Origin: Deinandra increscens subsp. villosa
Taxonomy: Eukaryota > Streptophyta > Magnoliopsida > Asterales > Asteraceae
Direction of reading: 5' to 3'
Length of the DNA stretch: 64,000 nucleotides
NCBI GenBank assembly: GCA_039602395.1
Contig: JBCNJP010000010.1
Coordinates: forward strand, 35,242,590-35,306,589
Under the pieces are notes generated by a model, which saw only the letters and a list, made by a program, of their open reading frames with translations, did no database searches and was not told where the DNA came from. Positions 22,791 through 34,785 of this stretch are shown here, in pieces; within the stretch, counting starts at the first letter, position 1, and the number at the start of each line of letters is the position of its first letter. A program made the translations under genes and the position numbers.

Positions 22791-22809
22791 CATAAGACAA
22801 GGGGGAGTT

Positions 22810-23167
22810 TGTTAGAACATGTTATGTGTCTAATGCAAGGTCTAGGCGTTTTGATTATGTGTTGATTGTTTTTGTAAAGTTTTTGTCAGCGTACCAGAGG
22901 GTGGACTAGTTTGTACGTAGCTCCGGACCAACTGGTACGCTGGTTAAGTTGGTACGCTGGGTAGCTAACTATAAATAGGTTCGAGTCTTTTGTTCAGAGC
23001 TAGATGAGCGAGTTTACTCTGTCTTAAGTGTGTGTTTTGTTAATTATCTCTCTCTGTGTCTCTCTGTACTGTTTGATCTCGAATCTAATCAAAGAAGCTT
23101 ATATTTACTCTTGTGTTCATCGAATTAACCATATCATGCATTAGTAAGATCCGAATTATGTTTTACA
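22810..23167 (+). repeat. 3' LTR of element C
   Basis: TGTTAGAACATG follows the PPT caagggggagtt (about 22,798-22,809). U3 carries tggtacgctgg repeats and ccaactgg. The TATA box tataaata is at 22970-22977. The end at ATGTTTTACA (23167) is set by analogy with elements D and F and was not proved by a duplication. Confidence 0.7.
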
Positions 23168-23430
23168 TACGTAACCAGTAAAATTAACTTTTGGGACATC
23201 ACTAAGGTACTATTTTCCCACCAATGTTTATCATGTAAGGTGTTACTAACTTCGTACCTTTAATATTAACTATTGGATGTTTACAGTAATAAGGTTTTGT
23301 CAATACATTATTCACCAATGACCGTCAATACGATCCCAGGAAGAATAGGTATGACCCATCATCTACTGCGTATCCAGTGTGCAAGTAACATTGCACTTTT
23401 AACTGGGATGAGATTTCTAGGATTCCTAGT
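23168..23430. other. Unassigned sequence, target of element F
   Basis: A 263-bp AT-rich stretch in which I recognise nothing. It joins 29,451 once element F and one duplication are removed. Confidence 0.4.
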
Positions 23431-23769
23431 TGTTAGTATATGTTCTGGTTCATCGTGCAAAGTATCAAAATCAAGATACAGCTTTAAATGTGTCTGTACC
23501 CGAACTGCCAGTTCGGGTGCACACGAACTGATCCGAACTGGCAGTTCGTGTGATGTCCAGTTCGCACATTTAGGAACGTCTATAAATAGCTTGTCTTGTT
23601 CAGTTTCTGTAAGTTTCTGGTCAGACCTGTGTGTGTTTTCATGGGTGTATTCTGTGAGTGGTCTTGCAATACAAATAGCATTTGTATTTACATTTCGTGT
23701 TGATTTCATACTCGTTTTACATAGATTTCGTCATGACCGAGTAGACGATCCACAGCTCATGACTTTACA
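23431..23769 (+). repeat. 5' LTR of element F
   Basis: TGTTAGTATATG...ACTTTACA. U3 has the hairpin ACCCGAACTG-c-CAGTTCGGGT (23498-23518) and the enclosing pair CACACGAACT (23520-23529)/AGTTCGTGTG (23543-23552). TATAAATA is at 23581-23588. The PBS agtggtataagagct (23770-23784) differs from the usual tggtatcagagct by one base. Confidence 0.9.
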
Positions 23770-24423
23770 AGTGGTATAAGAGCTTTCGGTTCAATCTATT
23801 GGTCTTAAAATCCGCGTTTTCGGAAATTTCAAGTAAAATCTATTGGTCTTAAAATCTGCCTTCTCCTAAATCATTTCTTTCGAGTATATCTGATTTACTG
23901 TTGAGAATCTCGTTCAAAATCTTCAAAAATCATGAAAATTTGATTCGAAAAACCGCTCCGAAGTGCGAGTTTGGTTAGGTTCGGGTATTTTTGGTCAAGC
24001 GAAGTGCGGGTTCCGTTGATTTCGGGTGAATTCAGTTAAACAAAGTCTCAGTTCGGACCAGTTTGGACCAGTTGTTTCAGTTCAGTTCGCCTCTCGGTTC
24101 GTATTTCAGTTCATGTAACCAAAGTCACAGTTCATATCAGTTCGGACCACTTCGTGTAAACTTAGTTTGGGAGAGTTCGGACATCCGTTTGCAAATCAAA
24201 TTCATAGATCGAGATTTTTGGGTGGTTTTCCGTTAAGAGTTACGGGAGCTAATACCAGCCAAAACGACCGTCTCAGAGAGATCTACATTTTTATTGGCCT
24301 TATGGTCAGTGCCCTCCCTTTCAACCCCCAAAATCCGCTTCTAAGACCTTCGTTTTTGCATTTGAAGTTTTTGAAGCGCATTTTCTTCGGAAAAAGACGA
24401 GTGATTTTCAACCTTTTGCAGCA

Positions 24424-27400
24424 ATGCAAACGTTGATGCAATCCACGATACAAATCATTATGAACTTTGATAATGAGATCGGAACAAGTTAGAAAGTTCC
24501 CAAATTACTCAAATTGGAAGATTATCATAGTTGGGTGAAACGTTTTGAAGCATATGCTGATACAAATGATGTGGATATGTGGTTATCATTCACGGATCGA
24601 TATGTGTATCCTAAAGATGCAACTGGAGAGCCAATTCTTCAAAGACAATTTGTTCCGAACAAAAGAAAGCATATCAAGCTGAGAAACAAGGTGTATGGTA
24701 CTTTGACGATGGCATTACCAAAGGAGCTGTTACATCAATTTTCTGCTTACTTTACATCAAAAACTTTATGGGATGCTTTGCGGAAAAGATGTGAGGGTAA
24801 TGATCAATACAAGAAAAGCCGACAGAAAGTTGTAAAGAAGGAATTTGATCATTTTAAGCATTATCAAAATGAATCAATTCCAAATCTGATTGCTAGATTT
24901 TCACATTTGATGAGTGAAATGGTGTTGGTAAACATTACCAAAGAAGATGTAGATTTGAAAGAAAAATTGCTGGAGGCATTACTTGAAAAGTGGGAAAATT
25001 ATGTTATGATGATCACACATGATAAAGAGTATTCGGGTTTGTCATTTAATGACTTAATTGAACGAATTCAAGCTCGAGATATGGAATTAACAGTGAACAA
25101 GTCCATGCCTACTCAAATTCAGAATCCAATAGTATATCATGGAGAAAATGTTTCTACCACTTCTGCTATGAAATCAATTGTTTTAAGTTCTGCACCTCCT
25201 ACAGCATTTGTTTTCAGAAAATCTGAAAATGGTGGTTTTTCTTCTAGTTGCACTGTTTCAGTTCCAAGTTCATCAACACACAATGCCTTATCTGTTAAAA
25301 CAACTGAAGATTACATGGCATCGATGTCTGGATTGGTATCGTCATATTTCGGTGTTATTACTGATTCAGGGAGTAATGTTGAATTGATAGAAGAAGATTA
25401 TGATCATATTATTTATGATCATCTTGAAGAAATGGATTTGAATTGGCAGTATGCTATGTTGTTTAGAAGAACTAAAAGATTTTTTAGCAGAACCGGGAAA
25501 AAAAGATTGAATCAGGATGGAAAAATTGGATTAGATCAATCGAAAGTAAAATATTACAAGTGTTCACTTTATGGACATTTTGCTCGTGAATGTTCAACAT
25601 CTTCTCATAATAACCTTAAGTCAGATCAAAATGCTCACTTGGTTAAAGCATCTTCAAGCAGATCTACTCTAAATAAACAAGCCTTTGTTTCAGCTCATGA
25701 TAAAATGGCAGAAATATTTTGGCATCCAAATGAATTTTCCTGGAATGCAGATCATGCGTTTAGCCAAAGTGAAAATTGTAACTTCAACTTTAGTGAAGCC
25801 AATACGGATAATGAAGGTGTTTCTTTAATGGCTCATCATCAAAGTGATGATAGTCTTCTGAATGAGACTGTAATAACTTCAAAAGAAACAACGATTGAAG
25901 AAGTTCTGACACAGGTGACCCATAGTCAAAATAATGGATCATCTAAATGTTCTGAATGTGTACATTTATACAACAAGATTGGAAGTTTGGAGAGAGGTGA
26001 TACTTTGTTGACTAAAGAAATTGTTCTTCTAAAGCAATAATTGGATGATTTTTAGAAAAAGTATCATGATTTAGTTCATGTTAATGACAATTTGATGAAA
26101 GAAAAGAGTGATTGGTTAACGAATGTGCAAAAGCCAAAGCTGAAGCTAAGGAAGTAGCTGAAGACTTTGAAGCATTATTTGAGAAAAGCTATCCACTTCA
26201 AAAAAAAATTGAAAAAGCTAATGCACTTGCTATTGAATCTGCTAATAGAATACTGGATCTTCAAGAAGAATTATCTACACTTCGAGACGCGAATGTACTT
26301 CTCCGAGATAAGAATGAAGTGTTGACAAAAGATGTTGACATTTTCATGAAAAAGTGGGAGAAGGTTACCGAAGAAGTGTTAGCAGAATGTGAAATCAGGA
26401 AGCAGCAAACATATGAATACAATGATCTCAATGAAGAATTCATTAAGTCACAAAAAGATCTATTTGCTGCTCAACAGAAAGTTTCTGAATTAAAGTTGGA
26501 AATTCTAGAACTACAACGGCAAGTCAAGAATTGCAATTTGTCGCCTACATTTCTGAATTTTTCTGTACAAGAAGGACAGAAGTGATGATAGTTCGAAAGA
26601 AGATGATATTCACATGGTTCCTCTACCGGTGGATTTATTTGAATTTTCATCCGCTCCTCTTGATTCGAAGGCAGAGTTGCATGATTATTCTAAATTTGGC
26701 ACTCCAGCTAAGCAAAAGAAATCCAAGTACGAGAAAAAGAAGAAGAATCTGGGTGAAGCTCCAAAGTTTGATTCAAGTTAATAATTTTTAGAAGACGAAA
26801 ATATTTTTGATAAAGTTGAGAAGTCTGAAAGTACTTCATCTGAAGAAGAAGCAATTAGATCTTTGGCGCGTGAGAACAAGCTGAAAGATATTAAAGCTCA
26901 ATTCACTAGAGAAGCCAAAGGGAGAAATACTTCTGGTTCTCAATCTGGATCTTCAAATATTTATGGATTTGAGCACAAAGGTTTGGGTTATGAGATCAAA
27001 GAAGTGTCTGTTAAAGATCAACAATCAAAGAAGAAAGAAAAAGTTTTAAAGGCCAAGAATCAAAAGAAATCAAAACCTTAGAAGAAACAAGATTTTTATT
27101 ATTCTGGTGGTTCTTCATCTGATTATAAGGTTTCTTCGCGGAGTCAATCTCCCAGGTATGGTTCCTATAATGATTTCTTTGAAAATTTAGGTTCTGATAA
27201 ATATTCAAAGAATTGTTCAAATGATTTTAAACTTTGTGACAGAGACTGTTATGCATGTCGTCAACCTGGTCATATGGCTGCACATTGTCCAACGACTGCA
27301 TATGTCCACAATAATGCTACATATGTGGATAATCATGGTAGCTTTTTGATGAACCTTGGTCTCCAAAGTTCAAATCAACCAATAAGGCGCTCTGGTCAAA

Positions 27401-27459
27401 ACCAACGACGCCAGTTGAAACTTTTTCAGGTTCTGATTAAAAATTTTTGTCTACTATGA
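24424..27459 (+). pseudogene. Long Copia-type Gag of element F (broken)
   Basis: Collinear with the Gag of D: QKVPKLLKLEDYHSWVKRFEAY region, LPKELLHQFSAY, LWDALRKRCEGND, LEALLEKWENYV. The likely start is ATG 24424; an in-frame TAG (24488-24490) replaces the conserved Gln before KVPKLLKLED. First knuckle: YYKCSLYGHFAREC, first Cys changed to Tyr. Further stops at 26040 and 26055 and frameshifts near 26,100, 26,580 and 27,080. A coiled coil spans 26,100-26,580. Second knuckle CYACRQPGHMAAHC is canonical (27,250-27,291). Beyond about 27,460 coding resemblance ends. Confidence 0.8.
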
Positions 27460-29118
27460 TATGGAAACCAAAAACTTCCAAGACCAACAACGACTTTGTG
27501 GAAGAGACCGGGCGACTCGACGCTATTGAATCGGGTCGATCCCATCGCGACTGATGATTTATTTGGTGTCAGCAGGTATTTCAGAAAGACCGATTGGTAG
27601 TTGAAAGATTGCTGATAAGTGGAATATATGTGTTTAACTTTCCAAATCTAAATTTGCGTTCTCAAAATGCTAAAATGTAGGTATCCGGGTTGGTTTATAT
27701 TTTTTTCTTTTGTTTTTCACTCTGTCTCAATTTGAGGGGGAGTTTGTTTCTTTGAAAAATACAAAAATAGTGTGTTGTTTTTCAAATGGTAAAAATTAAA
27801 ATCTATAAATAGAGTTTGTCATTTTTAGGGTGAGAAAATTTGAAAAGACAAAAACATTAAAAAATGAGAAATTGTATTTGACATGATTGGGAAATGATGG
27901 TACATTGGCTAAAGTTGTCTGACTCATGGATAGAGTAAGTGAAAAAGCCATAAGACCATTGTTTGATGTGCTAGGTAGGCTCGGTAAATCAGAAAGTATA
28001 CAAATGTGATATACACTAAATCAGATGCTTGACCTAGTGGACAACATCTTGATGTGTATCTCATGATATATCAAGAAAATGATATGTGAAAAGAAAAATG
28101 AGAAGTCACTATGTATACATGTGTTCATTTTGCAAAGATTTAAACTTGTTTGATTTTCTCTATTTTCTCAAGTGATCGGCCTTTCTCTGCGTATCGAAAG
28201 ATCGACCCGATTGGTGTTCACTTGAGGTTCTGTTTTATTTTCTTGGTGTTTCGTATAACTCATCGGACTTTCTCTACGTGTACGGGAGTACCGCCCTGTT
28301 TGTTGTTGAGTAATACAATTTCAATTTTTCTTTTTCTTTTTTTGTAAAATCCGAGGCCTTATTTGCGTATCGAAAGACCGACCTTATGGTAGACGATTTA
28401 ACGTTCTTATTTCTTTTTGCATGGAACACAGTTGACTATATCATGAATACATTTACTATGTGTAAATCATAAGTGAAATCACAAAGTGTGATAATCAAAT
28501 CATATCTGAGTATGTCTGATAGTGTGGGGTACACTAGTCAAAAAAATTAATCAATACCTTAACATATCCAGATGTTATGACTATGATTATGCCTGAGTTT
28601 AATGTTGGTCAAATTATATATGCAATCGACATGGCTTATGTGCTACTTTAATCAAAATTGAATTGTAGTTCAGCATGTTATGACCAATATGATCCCAAGT
28701 TGTGATCTTTCTCACAAAAGACAAAAATAGTGTATGTTTCTGTATTGCATTTACTTTTCATATCAGATAATACCAAAAAGATTTTAGGTGTGTTTTGATA
28801 TAAAGTTTCTAAAAAAAATTGTTTCTTATTTCTTTTCGATTGATCAACACAGGATACAATTCAAATTTCAAAATCTGGATATCATGGAGTCTCGAAGAGA
28901 CGCTTTGAGCCAAGATTATTTATGTTGGCAGGTACTAAGTGGAAAGAGGATATCACAACTTCAAGTCTTCTAAGGTTGTTGATAGAAAGGGTGTGTGCAC
29001 TGAAATGTCAAGTATTCAAGATTAGACTAACCATCAAGTTGAGAGGGAGTTTAATTTGAAGATATGAGATTATATGAAGTTTTATGATAGCAGATATTGC
29101 ACACATCGAGGGGGAGTT
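27460..29118 (+). other. Conserved non-coding 3' module of element F
   Basis: Collinear with 12,925-14,606 of element D: the ttgggaaatgatggtacat block at 27,887, the triple repeated word at about 28,170, 28,262 and 28,350, the ccttaacatatccagatgtt block near 28,556, and gagtctcgaagagacg at 28,887. Short open frames within it are not shared between D and F. Confidence 0.7.
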
Positions 29119-29445
29119 TGTCAGTACATGTTCCGCTTCGTTGTGTGAAGTATCAAGATCAAGATAAAGCTTCAAATGTGTCTGTACCCGAACTCGAACT
29201 GCCAGTTCGGTTGCACACGAACTGACCCGAAGGGGCCGTTCGTGTGATGTCCAGTTTCACATTTAGGAACGTCTATAAATAGCTTTTCTTGTTCAGTTTT
29301 TGTAACTTTCTGGTCAGATCTGTGTGTGTTTTCGTGTGTGTATTCTATGAGTGGTCTTGCAATACAAATAACATTTGTATTTACATCTCGTTTTACATAT
29401 ATTTCGTCATGACCGAGTAGACGATCCACAACTAACGACTTTACA
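29119..29445 (+). repeat. 3' LTR of element F
   Basis: TGTCAGTACATG...CTTTACA, partner of 23431-23769. tataaat at 29274-29280. It has lost about 12 bp and the long inverted pair is weakened, so this LTR is more diverged than that of D. Confidence 0.85.
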
Positions 29446-29494
29446 CTAGTGCACCTATTTAAAGCAGTCTACACTTGGATCCTATATTTTCAGG

Positions 29495-29630
29495 TGTTGA
29501 TACCTGAAATGTGCGTCGTGTGAAGTATCGAACGAAGACCAAGTTCAAGCCAATATAGGGTTGGCCGAACTAGGTCCGAACCTGAAGTTCGGACCGGCCG
29601 AACCTGGGGTTCGGAGGACGTTCGGCCAGT
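29495..29630 (+). repeat. LTR fragment flanked by 12-bp repeats
   Basis: The first 136 bp of a D-like LTR (TGTTGATACCTGAAATGTGC) with the hairpin GGTCCGAAC-ctgaa-GTTCGGACC. It stops short of a TATA box. tatattttcagg is found on both sides (29483-29494 and 29631-29642), too long for normal LTR integration. Confidence 0.75.
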
Positions 29631-29642
29631 TATATTTTCAGG

Positions 29643-29900
29643 CACTTATAAAAATTTACTTAAGGCAAACTTTAAATCTAACTGGAGCTAGGAATTGCAC
29701 TATGGTATAGTACTAATCAAATTCATAGCATGAGAACTTATGAAAATTTCAAACAACTAGATTACCAACACACGATTACATAACATGTTTCAACGGTCAC
29801 CTTATTCCGAAACACAGCCACACAAACTATCGGACTTAAACTGAGCCTGAGCTAACGAACAGGAAAATAACATGAAAACAAACATAACGAACACAACATC
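29643..29900. other. Unassigned AT-rich sequence
   Basis: About 260 bases with nothing recognisable. It adjoins 58,850 once the nested stack is removed. Confidence 0.4.
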
Positions 29901-30263
29901 TGATAAGTTTACGGAGAAAACCTACCAACTCCCAAAATAGACACGTAGAGTGGGTTAGGCTCCAAAGAATAAAAAAGGAAGAATACTAGAACTTTTGATC
30001 AATTTTTCTCTGCTTATCTTTTTATTAAACCAAAACAACTTTAAGTACTAAACGAAAGCAAACTAGTCTCCTACTTTATTGGAATAAACAAATCATGGAA
30101 TCATGGGATAATGGAAAACATGGAGAGTAAATTGGGGAGCATGCAAACGTGACTAATCTATCGAACAAGTCATCCATTAGTTTCTTGGGCTTGCTTATAA
30201 TCCTTTTGGGTATAGAAGTCGGGCTAATCCATGGGATCCTCTGATGTAGGTCGGGTCGTATCA
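29901..30263 (-). repeat. 3' LTR of the small outer element
   Basis: Minus sense TGATACGACC...AACTTATCA. Preceded by the PPT agggtgggagtat (30264-30276). The downstream end of the ORF runs into this LTR. Confidence 0.85.
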
Positions 30264-30860
30264 ATACTCCCACCCTAAAAAACGTCCTTGTCCTCAAGGA
30301 CGGCGGTAAAAGATACCATGGGGGTCGCCATTCGACTCGTCCCACGACATTTGGTGCAGTCATGACGATGCGCCAAGGTGGGCGCCATTCTTGTGGTCCG
30401 TATTCGGTTGCAAACGATATGGGTGTTGGGTACGCGATCTTAGATTCACCATGTAAAGAATGGTTTGTTGCATTCCACATTGGATCACCATATGCACACA
30501 GTAACTTTAAAGCCTTCTGGTTGGTGTACGTAAAAGCCACAAAAGGAAACTCCTTTAAATGCAAGTGTCTTTGGGAGGGTCTTGAAGTGGGAACGGGCAA
30601 GTCAAAAAGTTGAGGGATGGACTCTTCAACAGGTGGCGGTGGGCTAGTTGTTGGGTTGTGGTTGGATTTTCTGGGTTCTATTAGGTGGGGGCCAGGGAAT
30701 GACGTTGGTTTTGGTGGTGGTATTTGGGTTATGATGGGTTTTGGTGTTGGTGAAGGAGTCGATCTTGGTACCGGTTTTGGTGGTGGTGGAAATGTTGTCG
30801 TTGGTGGTGGTGGTGATGGTGAAAGTGTTAGCCAATATAACGGAGACCCAATATCTGGTG
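30076..30860 (-). CDS. Pro-rich ORF of the small outer element, C-terminal part
   Basis: About 260 residues. Read leftward it is Pro/Thr-rich (LTLSPSPPPPTTTFPPPPK), then a globular-looking stretch with CAYGDPMWN and WRPPW repeated twice, then YLLPPSLRTRTFF followed by LTR-encoded residues to a stop at 30076. The N-terminal part is at 58,293-58,449. Removing the gypsy insertion and one 5-bp duplication joins the two in frame (LPSSPAPP to DIGSPLYW). No Gag, zinc knuckle or enzyme motif is recognised; a Gag-like role is possible only by position. The plus-strand Gly-rich frame over it is a shadow. Confidence 0.6.
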
Positions 30861-33800
30861 TGGGCATATGACGTCATGGGGTCATAGTCGTGGATACAAA
30901 GAACGACGTCTATTAGTTTCGTTTACGTTTGAAAACCAAGTATGTTATCAAAGTTGCAGCGGATTATATAAAAGATAACATTGTTTTACAATACTGAATC
31001 GAGAACGTTATGATAAGAAATACGATTGTTTTTGATTTATTTAGTCAGTAAAAGGTGACCATGACTCCATTCCTATTGCAGGCCCTTTTGTTTGACAGAC
31101 TTCCCATTTGCACACCGAGAGCGATCTTAGTTACTTGAGAAATACATGAGTTTGAAAGGAAGGTCAACATAATGTTGGTGAGTTCACAGGTCTGAGTCTT
31201 TACAAAATGTATTTGTAAAACGTTTGATGATATACAAGATATTATAAAGGTTACTCGTTTGATGCATTGATCTACTTGTTCCTTGATTTCAAACACTAAC
31301 AGATTTAACCATCGATGGTAACTTCCCCTAAGAAATACCAATGGCATAGAATAACTGACATGTACCCCCAGACTGGTTACCGGTGAGTCAGAACTGGAGC
31401 GACCAGCTAGGGCAGGGTTGTTAACCCAAATAGATCTATTCACTAATTATCGTTTCGTTACAGAATTAATTGAAATCAATTGATGATGGGATTTGTAGCA
31501 ATATGTTATTAGCAAATTACTATGAAGGGGTATGAAAGAACAGATAATCAATAGCGTAACAGTAATACCATAATATCAAGTAAAAAGATTTGTTTGATCA
31601 TGATTTCTCCCCCAAAAGTATAAAACTGTTTATAAAGGAAAGGGGCCGTGAAACTCACTTGTTTAAGGTGATGATGAAAGTTGTATCGCGCTGGATGTAG
31701 CAAGTAAACCGTGTCCTAGTAATAATTAATAAGACGGTTTTAAGGTATTGTTTTAGTTGGATAATGTTCAGTTACCCAAATGATCCTGGTCGAGTCTTGA
31801 CATAACATTCCCGTTTGTATTGTTTGGAAAGTCCGTTTGGAATATTTATCGTTCAAATAAATATTTACGTTGATGGATATATTTATGATCGAATAAATAT
31901 ATATATCCTTGTAGAAATAATTATTTAAGATTACGAAAATACACATTCAATCAAGTTTTGAACATCGAGATAAATAATAAAGTATTTATTATTTGAAGTT
32001 CACGCTGTATAATTAAGTTCGAGTTTATAATTATAGACAAATAATTATACATAAGTTATAGAAATATTTATGCAAATAAATAGATATAACTTATAGAAAT
32101 GGTATATGTTTCAATATTCTCAAGATTTTAGAAGAAAATATAAACATTTATATGTTAAGAAATTAGTCGTTGGCTTTGCCGTGATAAGATACAAGTATCC
32201 GATAATTGACCGAAATGATAATAAATATTTAGCTCCGTAAATATTATTATGTTGATGATATCTCTCAAATAGTTTTTCTAAATTATATTTAGAAAATAAT
32301 ATTTAATAATAAAATATTAAGACGAGATATTTGTGTGAAGAGGTGTTGATATATTTGTCATAAATATATTTCGTCGTGTAAGTCGAAAATATAACCTTTT
32401 ATATTTCTAATTCCATCGTTTGGAATTATATACTGTTTATATATCTGACAAATAATATGATACGAAAAAAACTAATATTTAAGTCTTTCAAATATTAATA
32501 GGTCGTAATAACTTTAATTAAATATTTCAAGTTAAAAATGAGATCTAAAAATAGGAACACTTAAATGTCAATTATGAGTCAAAGTGCTCGGTTATTTAGA
32601 ATTACATACGTTCTATAAAAAATGATCATATTTTTATAACACATATTCAAAATATATTTCTTTATATTTTATGTCCAAGTATATATTTGTTTATATATTT
32701 TTAGTCTAACGTCTCACTTTGAGGGTCCCTGAGTCAGTTTTTATATCGTTCGATCTATAATCTTTTTAGTCCTCTCAACAATTGTTAAATATATATTGTG
32801 ACACAACTTCTTAAATATTAACGTTAGTCTAATATTTAAGACGATTCGTTCAGTATATATATTTAGTGGGTGGAGTGTCAAGACTCGTTTCGGGTTGATT
32901 ATAAACATAAAAAACGAATACTAAAAATGATTAAATTGAAAAGTATAGACTTTTACCTCTAGCACTAGGCTAGGTGACGAACTGAAAGAGGCGAGAATAT
33001 CTCCGTAGACTCGATCGAAAATATCGACTTTAACCGTGTTGGCCCGAAGGGTAAAGCGCCATTTTGCAGGCTAGTTTTCGGTGGTTTACGGTGATCGTTA
33101 GGGACAAACGTTGAGGCCGTTTAGAAGGTGGCCGGGAGTACTTTCCATCGGTGGTGATTGGGTGGCTCGACGGTGGTCCGATGGTGGGGAAACGGTGGCC
33201 TGAAGGTGGCTGTTGGGGCTGTTTTGGAACTAAAATAATAGAAATCTCAAATGATTTCTTTCTGATTAAATCGGAAATCGCGGCGGGGCTGTTTTAAGTC
33301 TTTCATTCTATATATATACATACGTATATATATGTGTATGTTGGTCTGGTCGGGCGGAAAAAGAAGGAGACGGCCCGTGGCGATCGGTGGTGGTCACGGT
33401 AGTGGGGGTGAAGGCCGATGGTGGATGTGGTGTCGGTTGATGATGATGACGGTGGTTGCGGTTGGTGATGGTGATGATCGGGATGGTGGTGGTTGATGAT
33501 GACGATGATCACAACGGTGAAGGGTGATGGCGTCGGAGGATGACGACGAAGGTGCTGGTCGAGGACGAAGGTGATGGAGGTGGTGGTGGTTTCTCGGTCG
33601 CGACAAGGGGAGAAGGAGACGGGCTGAGCTGTGGTGGTCGTCGGTAGCAGTAGCAGGCAGCAACGGCAGGGGTGTGGTGGTGGCGGCGGGTGACAGGTCG
33701 GAAGGGAGGTGCTCGGCGGTGAAGGAGAACGAGAGGGAGGTGGTGTATTTAAAGTGATGGATTGCAAATTGATGAAAAAAAAATCTGATCTTTGGATCAG

Positions 33801-34785
33801 ATTTGTTTTGATTTTGATTTTATTATTTTATTTAAAATATCTTTTAACATTAGTTAACCATTTAACCTCGATTAGTTGTTTGGTTATGTTAGTTTTATTA
33901 GATATTTTATGTGGTTTTGCGGTGTTTATTTTTTTTTATAAAAACTACACGTTAACCAAATTATTTTATAACAATTATAAAATAATCATAGTGTCATTGT
34001 AAATTAATTATTACTAAGCCGTTTGGGCTTTGAAAGGGGTTCGAACGTTTAGAGAAACGGTTCAAGGCCGGTATAGGTCGTGTCAGGCCGGTGTTCGAGG
34101 CTTTCTCCGTTTTGGTCGCGGTCAGTCTCATAATTGCCTAAAATTATCCGTGAGTGATACGTTACACTTATTAGGTGTTGTTTTACTCATTGGGCCGTGT
34201 TTTGGACATAGATGCTTTATTTTGGTTTATTGGGCCGGGCCAGGCCCAAATTAGTAAATGGCTCTTTTTAAGCCGAACCGTTGCACCGTTTTGGCCGAAA
34301 CAAGTTTCTAAATTATTTATGAGATCATGACATCGTTATATAATTATAATTCGTTGTGAATTTAATTATTTTGAAAGTATACTTATTTATTTACTTTATT
34401 TATTCGCGGCACCGCGTAAAGAAATAAATAAATGATTCTATCGTTTCGGCTCTAGCTCGGATATTTCATTATTCAATCTCATAAGGGATTATAATTCGAA
34501 ATATTCGCTTAAGCGTTGTCGGGCGTTATAGTGATTTCTCACGACACCGTTTAGGAAAATATAAAAGTTACTTTTTATATTTATCTTTCTTGTTGTTGAA
34601 GTTCCATCGATCTAGGATGGACCTTTCTGTTGGTTATTATACAAACGTGGGAATTGTCAAGGTTGGACGTTTACGTGCATAGTGTTTATTAATAATATTA
34701 ATAAATCAAGTCATACACATGTATATACGTATATATATACGGTCAAAGTATAGGTTTGACCTTTGATTTTTGACGGGTTGTCACA
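30861..34785 (-). repeat. 3' LTR of the gypsy element
   Basis: 3,925 bp, TGTGACAACCCG at 34785 in minus sense. AT-rich with many tatatatt tracts (31,800-32,860) and a G/GGT-rich tract (33,050-33,740) whose minus strand reads as His/Pro/Ser-rich low-complexity frames; these are not shared protein motifs. Apart from these I see nothing in its roughly 3.9 kb. Confidence 0.9.

Larger units (their letters stand above)
23431..29445 (+). mobile_element. Element F: second gag-only Copia-like LTR retrotransposon
   Basis: 6,015 bp with perfect duplication ctagt on both sides (23426-23430, 29446-29450). LTRs of 339 and 327 bp, a PBS with one mismatch, a broken Gag, a 1.6-kb non-coding 3' module and PPT gagggggag (29108-29116). 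Same plan as element D but a different LTR subfamily. No pol. Confidence 0.9.

Noticed and set aside
30617..30871. Gly-rich plus-strand ORF resembling a Gly-rich cell-wall protein
   Set aside because: Antisense shadow of the Pro-rich ORF of the small outer element.
33303..33767. Pro/His/Ser-rich ORF, with a relative at 42,797-43,281
   Set aside because: Translation of a GGT-rich tract inside both gypsy LTRs; low complexity, and the frame is not kept between the two LTR copies.
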